A stretch of DNA of 64,000 bases from Cinnamomum chago. Its lineage: Eukaryota; Streptophyta; Magnoliopsida; Laurales; Lauraceae. This document shows positions 48,501 to 60,077 of the stretch, one piece after another. The notes under the pieces were generated by a model. That model made no database searches. It had not been told where the DNA came from and saw only the letters and a list, made by a program, of their open reading frames with translations. Every line of letters begins with the position of its first letter. Within the stretch, counting starts at the first letter, position 1. The position numbers were made by a program, and so were the translations under genes. Where the stretch lies: positions 25,705,501 to 25,769,500 of the forward strand of contig CP142455.1 of assembly GCA_038049695.1 (NCBI GenBank), read 5' to 3'.

Positions 48501-49235
48501 CCAACCCACCCCCATCAAAGCAAAATTCAAGAGCTTTAACCATTACAAATAACAGAAAGAAAGGCATGATTGAACATTGTACATTTTCTTTCAAAATAAT
48601 AGAATTGATGATGGATCTAAAGAAATAGGCTCTAAAAATAGAGAATATCGTACAATAGAATTTGGAGAATCAACTTGTGGGTGATAGATGCCTCTCGATC
48701 TTGCTGCTTCTCGCCAATGCCGCCCCAACCGCTATCCTTGTGAATGTTTGCAAATCTAATGAAGTCCCAAATAAAAACCACAATCAAAACACTGAGTAGA
48801 AATCACACTTGTAAAAATATTACTCTTAACCTATCACAAAAAGGAAGAGGAATTGATAATTAAAGAAAGAGGAATTGATAACTACCCTTTTGTAATGAGA
48901 AGCAAATTGATATTCTGCCGCGAATTGCTATAAGAGTTTGGAATTCGAAATGAAGAGAGAAATCTAGATATCAATGAGGAGAGACGGACACTGAGAGAAC
49001 AAAGGATGAAGTTTTTTTTTTTCTTTTTTAGGGGGATTCGGCGAGAGGTCCCTGAACATTTCACTTTATTGCCTTAGATCCACAATCTTTTTTCATAGTG
49101 TGGTAGGTCCTTTTTTCAAATTTGAAGACCTAAAATGTCTAATTTACCTTTTCTTCAAAATCATATCCCACAATTAGTGAGATATGCCACTAATAATGGT
49201 CAACTACCATTTAATTGGCCACGATTAATGGAATT
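45568..49235. other. AT-rich intergenic DNA with small duplications
   Basis: No gene is supported. 'gtggcggaccca' at about 45793 matches ends of a repeat family seen elsewhere in the window. Two diverged direct copies of about 250-300 bp start with 'gcataggaatt' near 46275 and 46564. A 55-bp tandem duplication ('ctgattgttcatctgtggag') starts at 47837 and 47892. (AT)n runs occur at about 45994-46014 and 47459-47483. Confidence 0.45.
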
Positions 49236-50275
49236 CCATTAATGAAATTTTCAAATAAATTCTAAAAAAAACACAAATAAATTTCAAAATAACATAAGTA
49301 AAATTAAAAAACGTAATAATTTGAAAAAACACAATAAGTTTTAAAAAGACGTAAATAAAGGCAATAATTTCAAAAAGTCAAAAATTTTCAAATTTTCAAA
49401 AAACGCAATAATTTCAAAAACGCATAAAATTCAAAAGACTTAAATAAAATTAAAAAAAGCAATAATTTCAAAAAACGTAAAAATTCAAAAGACGTAAATA
49501 AAATTAAAAAATAAAATAATTTCACAAAACGCAATGAATTTCACAAGAACGCAGAGAAATTTAAAAAGACGCAAATAAATCTCAAAAGATCCAAATAAAT
49601 TTCAAAAAAATAATAAATAAATTTCAAAAGATGAAGATCAATTTCAAAAGATCCAAATAAAATTTAAAAGATTCAAATAAATTTAAAAAAATGTAAATAA
49701 AATGCAAAAGACACAAATAGATCTAAAAAATACAAATAAATTTTCCAAAAACACAGAAAGATTCGTTAAAAAACTCAGTTAAAAATTTCAAAATGGAGAT
49801 AAATTTGTCAGAAACTCGGCTATATTTTTCAAAAACTCAAATAAATTTTTTAAAAAACTCAGATAGATTTGTTCAGAACTCAGATAAATTTGTTCAGAAC
49901 TCAGATAGATTTGTTCAAAACTCAGATAAATTTGCCAAAAACTCAGATAGATTTGTCCAAAACTTAGATAAATTTGTCCCAGAACTTAGATAAATTAACC
50001 ACAAACTCAGATAGATTTTCCAGAACTCAGAGAAATTTGTTTAAGAACTCAGATAAATTTGCTCAAAACTTAAATAAATTTGACAAAAAATGAAAAACTC
50101 ATATAAACTTGACAAAAACTCATATAAATTTGTTAAAACTTAGATAAACTTTACAAAAGATGAAGATCAATTTCAAAAGATCCAAATAAAATTTAAAAGA
50201 TTCAAATAAATTTCAAAAAATGTAAATAAAATGCAAAAGACAAATAAAATTAAAAAACACAAATAGATCTAAAAG
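49236..50275. repeat. AT-rich minisatellite, period about 21 bp
   Basis: About 1 kb of repeated 'aaatttgttcagaactcagat'-like units in the centre (49845-50050), with variants such as 'aataaatttcaaaagacg' on both sides. A frame at 49793-49993 shows the period as a 7-residue repeat (NSDRFVQ/NSDKFVQ), but this is not taken as a gene. A longer segment with 'gatgaagatcaatttcaaaa' is duplicated at about 49630 and 50159, a 529-bp offset, so there is higher-order structure. Confidence 0.85.
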
Positions 50276-50508
50276 CAGTAAGCAATTGATAACGCCAAAA
50301 GCGCTCGCTCACCTACGAGCTAATGTACAAACAACTATGGGCGAAACAGGCGCCACGTGCCCCACATCCAATCCTTATTTCTCTCTCTACTTGATCCGTC
50401 CATCTATCAACATTTAGGTTGCGGCTACTTAATCCCATAGGCAATTCTACTCTCAAATCTAAATGTCCCCACTTCTTCAAGAGCATTGATCCAACGGACA
50501 AAAAAGCC

Positions 50509-50817
50509 CGTCTCCACGAGGACGACTCCTCCGCGCCATCCTAGACCCCCGCCAACTCCACAAGGATGACTCCTCCACCTCCTGCCACCACTACCCCGAG
50601 TTCGTCAACCATTTCCTCGCTTCACCCACCTCTGACCACGACGGCTCCGACCGCCGCGGGCCCCTCCTCGAATTATCCGGAGCAAGGGACGGCACCGGCA
50701 TCTTCAAGGTCCCCCTCCGCGCCGCCGTCGCTGCTCGAGCTCCGCCCTCACCCCCTCCATGAAACGCAGGCCGGCTCCTTCGTCTGCACCATCGCCTGCA
50801 CTGACCGCCAGATCTGT
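50509..50817 (+). pseudogene. Fragment of a type II inositol polyphosphate 5-phosphatase gene (FRA3-like N-terminal/WD40 start), copy 1
   Basis: The GC-rich segment translates to 'YPEFVNHFLAS' and 'GARDGTGIFKVPLRAAV' in one frame, then '[16 protein letters not shown]' and 'AGSFVCTIACTDRQI' in another. In the plant FRA3/At5PTase12-14 family these blocks are continuous (GTGIFKVP..., then [19 protein letters not shown]...WAGQE) and lead into the WD40 domain. The join lacks several residues and shifts the frame. Homology ends around 50817, before the expected 'WAG'. The phosphatase domain is absent. A broken gene fragment, probably carried here by duplication or transposon capture. Confidence 0.6.
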
Positions 50818-51024
50818 GATTTTATTGGAGGTGGTAGAAAAGTGATATGAGAGAAGGCAAATATAAACTCAATTTATTAAGACAATGAGAAGCCACCAAT
50901 GCCGTCTCATCTCTTCCATCACTATTTTTGTTCCTAGCCAAATCCAACGTTGTTAATTTCGCTACTGCACATTCCCACTCTTTCTTTTCCTCTGACATTC
51001 TCTCTCAATCACGATCAACTCTGC

Positions 51025-51180
51025 CGCCCGCCGTCGCTCGAGCTCCGCCCTCACCCCCTCCGCGAGACACAGGTCGGCTCCTTCGTCCGCACCATCGTCT
51101 GCATTGACTGCCAAATCTGGGCCGGCTTCGAGTGCGGCCTCTCGATAGCTGCCCATCCATCGCCAAAAGGGGTTAAAAAA
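51025..51180 (+). pseudogene. Fragment of a type II inositol polyphosphate 5-phosphatase gene, copy 2
   Basis: A second copy of the same block, '[16 protein letters not shown]' then '[19 protein letters not shown]', about 300 bp downstream of copy 1 and in the same orientation. It extends further into 'WAGFECG' but ends in a stop by 51186. The 'GTGIFKVP' block is missing. The shared core is close to 90% alike at the DNA level by eye, so the two arose by duplication. Confidence 0.6.
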
Positions 51181-52509
51181 TCGTGAGGATTGAATCTCAT
51201 CTACCTAGGACTGAGGAGGGGGAATCCAAGATTTGAAATTTTAAAATTCAAATCTGATTGCCTAAACAATTGAAAGAGGGCAAATTAGTCATGTAAATTG
51301 TATTCAGGGACCTTTGGCTGCAAACAGTCTAGCTGCTTGGACCAGAGCCCTTAAAAAGAATACGTCTGGACTAGAGGTTGGAAACATTCAATTCTAGGGA
51401 CCTTTGGCTAATTATCTCTTTTTTTTTACTTGGTTGCGACATAGTAGATTACCGTGGAGTCAAAGCTATAACTATTGAGGCCTTCGCGATCACCGAATCA
51501 GAAGTGCTTGAAGTAAGGGAAGAAGATTAAGCTGCAGATAATCTTCAACCACAAACTGCGCTTCTTCTTCAATCCCCAAAATAAAAAGGGAAAAAGAAAA
51601 GGAAGAGATTGGCGGTGGTTCTTTCTGACCGCAGACAAGGTAAAGGGGACACTTTGCAAGGAGACGATGAGGTAAGGGTGTTTGCTTAAGTGTATTAAAG
51701 TGGTTTAAGGGTGTTTGCTTAAGGGTATTAAAGTAGCTCTGGAAATGGTCGTGTGCATGAGTACGTGAGGAGAGTTTCTGCATGAGGAGTTACCAAAGGA
51801 ACGGAAGGTGGAGTTTCTATGTGAGGAGTTACAAAAGGGAAAGGAAGGTGAAAAGTTTAGGAGGCAGGGTAAAAACGAATCGTATTCAAGTCAAAATAAA
51901 ATTCAAATCAGTATTGATTTCTCAATTGAAGCCAGGGAGTGGTTTCGTGGAGTAATGGGGTTTAGAAGAAACGGATAGTTAAATGGGCAATTAGTTAGTA
52001 GGGTTAAATGGGACTTTAATTAGTAGGGTTGATATTGGTAGAAGGTCAAAAATTAAAAGATGGTCAAAATCAAATTGAGAATTGAGAATCAAATTGGCAA
52101 TCGAATCCACTTTGCTTCATATATATAATGGGAATCATCTAATTGATGTTAACCTGATGGACCCACCCAATATTAGTAATCACAGCAGGACCTATTTAAT
52201 ATTTTCAAATTTTATGTTGTTCATGTAAGGGCCCTCTCTGCTAAGCACACTTTCTTATGGGGTCCACTTGGGGATAGAACTGGGTAGGATTGAAAGATCT
52301 TCATTCTTCCCCCACCTACTTGTGCATGGCATAAGAAAGTTGAAATGAAAAAACTTTATTTTTTTTCATAGGGCCAATATTAGATTACTTGTGCATAGCA
52401 TAAGAAAGTTGAAAAAAAAAAACCCTCAAAATCTTAACCTGCTGATGTAAGAAAGTTGGAACGAAAAAACTTCATTTTTTTGAGAAGACAACCGTGCCAG
52501 AAGGTTGTT
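51181..52509. other. Intergenic DNA, no gene seen
   Basis: No supported coding region. Words such as 'agtgtattaaagtggtttaaggg' near 51690-51735 are locally duplicated. 'acttgtgcat.gcataagaaagttgaaa' is repeated near 52319 and 52389, with a diverged third copy near 52446. Confidence 0.4.
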
Positions 52510-53303
52510 TCTTACTTGTCACCTGTGATTGAAGTGTATAAAGTGAGAAAATTAAAGAAAAATGACATTATTGTACCCAATAAATAGGATTGCAATGAAA
52601 ATTATCCTATTTTTCCTTTTATTAAGGATTGTGTTAAGTAATAATACTAATGAAGTAATTATGGAAGGAAGCACGTCGTTAAAGGGATGTAACCGCCATA
52701 GTTCACATTATCAGACTTACTAAGCCACAAATTAAAGACTTAGTATAAAAGTTATGATGGCAAATGTTTTCAAAATGGTGATCACCGGTTAAGGTCGTTT
52801 TTCGAAATTAGTTTTCCAAAATATTTTTGTTTGTTTTGTTTTGTGGTCATATGGACCAAGTGGGAGAATATTGGATCGTTTATTAAATGTGCCCCACATG
52901 ACCATAATCTCTGTGAATCAGTCCTCTTTCTTTGGATTCCATTCATGGTCAATAAAAGGGTATTTACTGATTGCCATTAATGCTAATTTAAAGGGATAAA
53001 TTACAGAATTATTTCTCTTCTTAATGGAAGGAAATGTTATAGAATGTTGTGTTTGGGTCTATAAATGGATCCCTGGGTAACTCTCTTGCCAACGAACGTA
53101 TCTCTACAACCATCACTTACTAGAGAAGAAAGGCAAAGGAGAAGAAAGTTGTGATTCCCCATTGAAGACCAACCTTCTGTTGGATCGGATGATCAAGATG
53201 GCAGAATCAGGTACCATTTAACTACTCTAATGGTTTAGATTTGATGTTTATAGTTTTATTGGATTGATTTCAGAGAGAGTTTAAAACCTAAAGATTTCTA
53301 ACA
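52510..53303 (+). mobile_element. Ty1/copia 3' end fragment (relative of the 12385-19566 element)
   Basis: Bases 52515-52868 match, with many differences, the 3' untranslated region of the older copia element, including 'gtaattatggaagg', 'gtaaccgccatagttc' and the purine tract 'gaccaagtgggagaa' at about 52854-52868. A probable LTR follows, about 435 bp (52869-53303), starting 'tattgg' and ending 'tttctaaca'. The 5' LTR and all coding sequence are absent. An old, truncated fossil. Confidence 0.72.
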
Positions 53304-53359
53304 TTTATCTATTTCCTTTAAAATAATGTCATTTAAAAATTTCAAATCCTCTTAGTTAT

Positions 53360-54058
53360 CTTAAAGGCAGCCCCATGTTCACAATCTCAAAGAAGGTGGC
53401 ACCATTTTATAATTCCTAAAGGTGGGTCATATAGTCACAATCATAAAAGGTGGGGCCCATATTATAATTCCTATAATAGTAGAACCACATTATAAATCCT
53501 ATAAATGTAGGCCCTATCTTTTAATTTTTAAATGTGAGCATCACATTGTAATTTCTAAAACTGGGTCCCGTGTCCATAATCACAGAAAAGGCGTCCCACT
53601 TTATAATTATTAAAGGTTGGTCTTATAGTCACAATCACAAAAGGTGGAGTCAAATTGTAAATCATATGAATATGAGCCCACATTGTAAATCATGTGAATG
53701 TGACCCCATGTTCAGATTTCTAAAGTGGGTACCACCTTGTAATTTTTAAATGTGAGGCATGTGTTCACAATCAACATAAAAGATTTATAATTCTTATAAA
53801 GGTGGGCCCACATTATAAATCCTATGAATCTACAGCCCCCATGTTCTAATTTCTAAAGGTGGGCACCACATTGTAATTTGTCATGGCCACGATCATAAAA
53901 GGGTGGACCCACATTATAAATCCTATGAATATGGGCCCCATATTCTAATTTCTAAAGGTGGTGCCATGTTTTAATTTCTAAAGGTGAGTCCCTTATTTAG
54001 TTATTTACATTTACAAAAAGATGGCCCTATATTATAACTCCTATAAAGGTGGGTCCAC
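53360..54058. repeat. Degenerate minisatellite, period about 30-35 bp
   Basis: About 20 diverged units built on 'cattataaatcctataa' plus 'aggtgggcccca', alternating with 'tctaatttctaaaggtgggc' and 'cacaatcataaaagg' variants. Examples are near 53400, 53445, 53625, 53795, 53860 and 53920. No coding meaning. Confidence 0.8.
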
Positions 54059-54060
54059 AA

Positions 54061-54092
54061 GTTTTGCTGAGTATAGTCTATCTCAGCAAAAC
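54061..54092. other. Perfect 11-bp hairpin
   Basis: 'gttttgctgag' (54061-54071), a 10-base loop, then 'ctcagcaaaac' (54082-54092). It directly follows the minisatellite. No flanking duplication seen. Confidence 0.75.
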
Positions 54093-55847
54093 CCAATCCG
54101 AACACGAAATTAAAAACAATACGAGAACGATGCCAAACAGGCTCTAACTTTTTGGCAAATGTCCCGCCACAAATTGGTTGCTCTGTAGTATACATTGATT
54201 TTCTAGCCACAGCATCATCCAAGTCAGGCAACTAGCCAATCTCTCTTATCCCTCATCCTAAAATTTTCCATTGAAGTCAGCTGAATATAGATGTGGGATG
54301 GAACGATTCGACCCATCGAAATATTGAACTCTGTTTACTATCAACCAATTTAAAAATTTAAGAGAAAGTTAAGAATCTTGATAGAAATCATTTGACTTAT
54401 CCTCTTTCTTTCTCTACACTGTTCTATAGGTGTTCTATAGGCGCCTTTTATTTTAAAGGTAGCCCCTACCCAGAGGCGGACCCAGAAAATGGAACTAGTG
54501 GGGGCAAATGAAAATCATTAAAAGAAAATCTTAAAATTATAAGGGAAAAATAAAAAATTACAAAAGTTTGAGAGGTAAAAAATAACATTTTGAAAACTCA
54601 TCGCCCCCCTTCGCCTATACATAGGTCTGCCAGTCTCCTACCTATAAATTTATAGCCGTGGGCCTAATATTAGATTTACTAACCGGAAAGCGCGAAGACT
54701 TCAATCCAAGAAGAGAAGACTCATAAAATTCTCTAACCATATGTGGGCTAAATCCAAGCCACTAAAAACACACTATTCAAACACAGTTGGGCTTAACATT
54801 AAATTTATTAGAAAAAATCTCACTCCAATCGGTGTTGATCTCATCTAAAACTTGAAAAATCTGCAACTCATATTAGTATATACCGCTTATAATCTTGTAG
54901 GATCTTTTTACTTGCTCTCCAATTGGAGTGGGACTGTCGTGTCATTGATAAAAGATTCTAATATCATAGGATCTCATGATTTGCTATTAATGTACATAAA
55001 CACATTATTTCAATCAAATTATTTATTAGTTAAGGCATGGCCTTAGCACGGGCCTATTTTGCCTATATTTATTAAAGTTCTTACGCGACACATTTCAATC
55101 TATAATACTTATCACTTTAATGGAGAATATTCATGTGCATACATTCCGTGCCATAGGGTGAGAGACACTTACGTAATTAGAAATATTCATGTGCAAAAGA
55201 AGAAAAGTCATATATGGTAATATGCAGAAAAAGAATGTTCATGTGGAGGGAAAGCCATATAAGTGTCTCACAATATGGTGAGGGATGGATGCATATGAAT
55301 GTCCCCCCACTTTAATTAAACCAGAAATTTGATAAACAATGCACTCATTAAGGGGCATTTAAAATTAATAGCTTAGATCAAGATAAAAAATAAATGCAGG
55401 CTCACTTAGGTCAAAATTAGGCAACATAATGAAGAATTGAAGATGTAATCTATAGTGTGAAACTCAACACAGCATAGTAGTAATAAGGGTGTCCCATCTC
55501 AACAGATTTATCGTGACAACTAATAGTCTCATAAAGTTTGTGCCATTCACTTAGCTAAGGGGAAAAACCAAGGAGCAATCGGTTATAACTGTCCACCTAT
55601 TTCACATGGATAGTGGATAGTATAACTTGTTAAAAAAAAAAGGAGTCCAAATCCTCTATTGCAGCTATTAAACTGAAATTGTGTAACGAGTACCTCGAAC
55701 TCCAATATGGGGGCAAGGCACGTATAACTATAATTCAGACAATGTAAAATGAGTCCCATCCCATTTATAACTAGATCCCTAAGTCCCATTTCAAAAGGAG
55801 TGGGACACATCGTCGGTTTGATTACGCACATGATTGGACACTAGGGG
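54093..55847. other. Intergenic DNA with a repeat-family end
   Basis: No gene supported. 'gaggcggacccagaaaatgg' at about 54473 followed by 'agtgggggcaaatgaaaatc' has the look of a common plant transposon terminus, also seen at about 45793 and 55849. Nothing else recognised. Confidence 0.4.
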
Positions 55848-57590
55848 CGGACTCATGTATGTGGGTCTCGAGGCTTCAGCCCCCACCAACCTGGAAAAAA
55901 AGGCCCAACGAGTTATAAGGCTGAAAAATCCCATAGTTACCCCATCCTCCACTTCAAAAGGACTCTATCTTCTGGTCTCTCTCCTTCTCTCAATTCTCAA
56001 CTCAAACAATCCCCGAATTGGCAGAAATCCTTAGGCCCTGTTTCTTTAGTGGAATTTCTCCCGAGAATTCACAATGTCCAAGAATTTCTTGACATGATGT
56101 GACATGCCGTCCCCTAGAATTTCTAAATTCCATGTTCTTCACTAGCATTTTAGGATTCCAGTCGCATGAAAGGTCTCTTTTGACCTTTGGCAATCTAGGA
56201 ATTCCACTCCCTTTGCATTTTGGTTGAATTCCAGGATGCTCAAGCCCAAATGAGTATCTAGGAATTCCACTATGTCTGGGAATTCGGGAATTCCAGCAAA
56301 GAAACGGTCTCCAGCATTGACATCGGCACATCGCAGTCCCTCTCTTCTGCAGGTATTCCTCTTAGGCCCTCCGTTTCTCTCGATCCCCCCTCTCCCAGTA
56401 CCCTCTTCTCTCTCTCGTTCTCTCTCCATTTGTCTTTGTACATTGTGGTTCCTCTTTGATGCGTGATCGATCAATGCAGTTTTTGTTCTGCTATGCATCT
56501 TTCTTTGTCAATGGACTATTAGGCTTGTGTTATTTGCGGTATTTATGTGTTTGTCTAATCAACATACGAGATTGCTCATGATATGCTTAGAGTTCTTTGT
56601 ATTTTTTTATTAATGGTTTGGTAATGTGATCAGTCATGATATGCAATTGGTGGCTTATGGAATGCTTGGATGTACCCTAATTTAGAATGACTTTAGCCAT
56701 CATCACAGAATAAATGCACTGCAATGGGGCAGTGTAGAAATCAGAAATGAGGTTGGGCCGGTACCTATTTTTTACTCTAGTTGGATGTCAAGAATAATAA
56801 TAATAAGATGATGAAGAAGAAACAAAGAAAGAAAAAAGGGGAAAAAAAGGAAAGAAAGAAAGCAATTTAAATGTTAATGGATGCGCGTTAGTTAGTGATG
56901 GTCTGAACATTGATAAATGAGAACAATAGTAAAAATGTTTGTGTAACACTGTAACCACATTATCTGTTGAAAAGCAGGATTCTTAGCGCCTAGCAAAAAC
57001 CGAAAGGAAAGCAGTTCGGCATTTACCAGTCTAGGGATAGTATACATATTATTCACTTTGTCATGGATTTTTAAATGAAAACTAACCAAAAAAGGGGTAC
57101 AGATGAAATAAAAAAAAATAAACTCTTTGGGTGATTAATTTCAAAATGGTGTTTGCACCGAATGGAAAAAGGGTATGGCCACACCAAATGTATGACAATA
57201 TGTTCTTGAACTGTGAGTCTATGGAGAGAGTACATTCATGCATTCCTCTTGAAGAGGATTTCAATCCCTTACACAAATGTGTCTTAAATTCTCCACTATT
57301 CTCAAGCCTAGAAAAAGAATCATTCAAATTGAAGATTTTGATTTTCAAATTGTGGGTTTTTTTCGTAAAATGCATCTTTTCATTTTTCTTTTATGTATTT
57401 CATGTTTCGATGTTGAAGTTGTCTTTGTGGGTTTTCTCTACTTTAAATGACTCTCAATCACATGTTTATCAGGTGGGTTATTTTTCCTTGCCCTTTTCCT
57501 TCTCTGGGTGGCTTGTCAAGATAACCTTTGAGACCTTTTTCAATTAACCAATGGTAGGCCCCCTCAAATGAAAATCCTGGGTCCGCTACT
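55848..57590. mobile_element. Candidate DNA element bounded by GGCGGACCCA-type ends
   Basis: The left end is 'taggggcggactcatgta' (about 55842-55859) and the right end 'aaaatcctgggtccgctac' (about 57568-57586). In reverse complement the right end reads 'gtagcggacccaggatttt', so the two are imperfectly inverted. The interior has no recognisable transposase and contains a smaller foldback at 56034-56309. Pairing with the similar right end near 61180-61200 instead is also possible. Confidence 0.35.
56034..56309. mobile_element. MITE, about 276 bp
   Basis: The left end 'ggccctgtttctttagtgg' and the reverse complement of the right end, 'gaccgtttctttgctgg', are imperfect inverted repeats extending into 'aattcc'-rich subterminal sequence. 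No exact target duplication was recognised. Confidence 0.55.
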
Positions 57591-57958
57591 AACTAGATAT
57601 TTCCTACATTTATTGCCATTCCCATTTGCGGACCTTCATGCCGCCCCCGCCTCCCCTAAAAACAAGCCCTACGGTAACCCTAGCCTAGCCCTTACTTAAA
57701 ATAATCCATAGCCCCACCTCGCTTTCCCCAACTCAAAAATCCCCTTTTTCGGTATTTCTTTCAATCTCTCAAAAATCCTTAAATCTGCAAACCCTTCGTC
57801 CATCGCCGGCATTGGCGCACCCTCGTTATTCTTCCGTCTTGCAGCTACTCTCCCTCTCTCTCTCACTCCATCTCTCTCTTAGTCTACCTATCTCTTTCCA
57901 TCTCTCTCCATCTATCTCTCTCTCAACTCAGTCGATCTCTTTTACTCTCCGAGTCTAT
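56310..57958. other. Non-coding DNA with CT-rich, leader-like patches
   Basis: No gene supported. CT-rich stretches near 56340-56440 and 57840-57950, with 'accctag'-type words before the second, resemble 5' UTR sequence, but no downstream coding exon could be identified. The frame at 57131-57547 has no recognisable domain. Confidence 0.35.
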
Positions 57959-58629
57959 TGTTGAGTTCATGAATTTGCACATGTACGCATTATTTTAGGA
58001 TGAATTAGGGGTTTAATTAGGTGAATTGCGTCATCATTCATCTAATTCCATCATTTCATACATTTTCACCTAGGAACCTGGATTTTCATACTTTTCATAT
58101 ATTTTCTACATTAACTTAGAATTTTTGTAGATTTTCTCTGAAAAGTCCCAGTTAGAGTAGAACTCTATCTAGATGGGCCCCGTTTCAATATGGGATCTTC
58201 AGTATTTGATGTGTTGAATTAGAATGTGCGAAAAATGAGAAATGCAGGCCTCTATCACGGAACCCACTTTCAAGCACACATAGTCATCTTGAGCCCTGCA
58301 TTGCTGAATTGATGCTTGAAAAGAAGTAAATTGAAGAATTCACCACGTGGATGCTATACACAAGTCATGTGCAAATCAATCAAAGGAGGGGTCCACTCAT
58401 TGTTGAGTTCATAAATTTGCACATTACGCATCATTTTATGATGAATTAGAGATTTAATTGGGCGAATTACATCAGTATTCATCTAATTTCATCATTTCAT
58501 GCATTTCCACCTAGGAACCTGAATTTTCATACTTTTCATACATTTTCTGCATTAACTTAGATTGTTTTGCAAATTTTCTCCAAAGAGTCCCAGTTGAAGT
58601 AGAACTCTGTCCGGATGGGTCCCGCTTCA
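57959..58629 (+). repeat. Pair of 229-bp direct repeats (TRIM-like candidate)
   Basis: Copies at 57959-58187 and 58401-58629 both start 'tgttgagttcat', both end in 'ttca', and are both 229 bp with TG...CA ends. They are separated by 213 bp. A purine-rich 'aaaggagggg' precedes the second copy. No tRNA primer site or flanking 5-bp duplication was found, so a plain duplication is equally possible. Confidence 0.5.
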
Positions 58630-60069
58630 ATCGGAGTACCTTCGGCTGCCTACAGCCAGGGGCTCTGACTTGTATTCCCTTCTTTCAGGTCATCAGAGGC
58701 GTGATCCTTTCCCCCATCTCCCCCATATCATCAAATCAAGAGCTTAACGCTCTTTAACCAAGTCCGTAATTTTTAGGCACTTACAATATCTAAACAATTT
58801 TCCTCTCAAACATGGATTCTTCTCATCGCACATACGTGCCCTTAGTTTGTTTTGGTCTTCTTTTGAGATCTCTAGTCTCCTATTTCATATTGCATTGTGC
58901 TTTGGCATTTTTCTTAGGGAACATTTGTGCAGCCATTTGTCGTGTACAAGTTATCATTTCTTTCTACAAATGCTCACACGATGCCCTTTCTTTTTCCTCG
59001 ACATAGAGGATTCTCCTTTCCGATCGAGTCGGACTTCTATTTCTACGGAAAATCTGGCCGCTTTTATTCCTCTACGAAACCCAGTGAAATCGAGCGAAGA
59101 AGCTAAAACCCTAAGTTGGTGTTATTTCCCCCTCCCCTTTTCTCTGGAGCTGCGGTGGCAAAACCTTCTCTATCTCTCTGTGAAGAAGACGACACAAAGT
59201 TCCGGTATGAGATTTGTTCTCTCTAAATCTTATTTCTTCTCAGCTTCCTCTCTCCATCTCTCTATGATTCGTCTCTTCCAAATCTCTCTCTCTCTCTCTA
59301 ACTTCATGGGTGTGTTTCCTCTCTTAGCACTAAAAGCAGTTGTTTTAATGGGTGCCGTCTTTTTGTTTTTGGCTAGGGTTTGGTCTTTCTTTTTATGATT
59401 TGGGGTTGGTAGTTTGGATTGTTTCTTGTTCATATTTTTGCATATTGTCAATTGATTTAGCTTAAGCCCAAAGTCCCAATTGAAATTCAAAAAGATTGAT
59501 TTTTCTTCTTTTAATATATTAGGTCAGGATAGATAAATGCTTGCAGTAACATACATGAACGCATTAATCTAATGAAATGATCTTTGTTGGCTAAAAGTTT
59601 ATAAAAGCTACTTCAGACCATTCCTTGCCAAGGGTGGACCTTCATGTGGTGGGTTGCCAAGAAATCTAGTAGCTTTCAGCCTGTGGAAGCTCTGAGCTGG
59701 GTTGAGCTTGCATTGCAATTGTGTTCATCCATCTATACAGGATATAGGAAGAACTGATTCAATGCCTAGAAAGTTGTTATGCAAACAATTGGTATCCATC
59801 GATAAGGCTCTATGTCTTGCTCTTGCTCTTGCTCATCACTGTTGGGGTGCCTGACACAATTCTGATGAGATATAGGGTTGCAATGGCGCAATCGATTGGG
59901 AATTATAGAGGTCTTCCAACGACCTCAACTATCCAAGGGCAATTCCAGCCTGCTTGTACAAAGAAAATCATAGATCACATCATGACCATCATTGTGATAT
60001 TGTTTTGTTTGTTTCAACTTTCATTTTTCTTTTGAAATCATCTGATGGTACATTTTGATTGAAAAGCCT
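58630..60069. other. Non-coding stretch with a leader-like patch
   Basis: No gene can be supported. A telo-box-like 'aaaccctaa' at about 59107 and CT-rich DNA (59230-59310) resemble a plant 5' leader with a possible donor 'ccggtatgag' near 59202, but no coding exon follows. Overlapping hydrophobic frames around 58812-59398 look like chance translations of T-rich sequence. Confidence 0.35.
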
Positions 60070-60077
60070 ACTGCTGA

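Noticed and set aside
49793-49993. 66-residue NSDRFVQ-repeat protein
   Set aside because: It is only one frame of a 21-bp minisatellite that continues on both sides with stops; no start context or family.
50566-50850. Proline/threonine-rich 94-residue protein
   Set aside because: The informative homology to inositol polyphosphate 5-phosphatases is split between two frames, so this frame is partly out of register and not a gene of its own.
58812-59398. Two overlapping hydrophobic frames as membrane-protein genes
   Set aside because: T-rich sequence, two frames overlapping in the same DNA, no recognisable domain or splice context.
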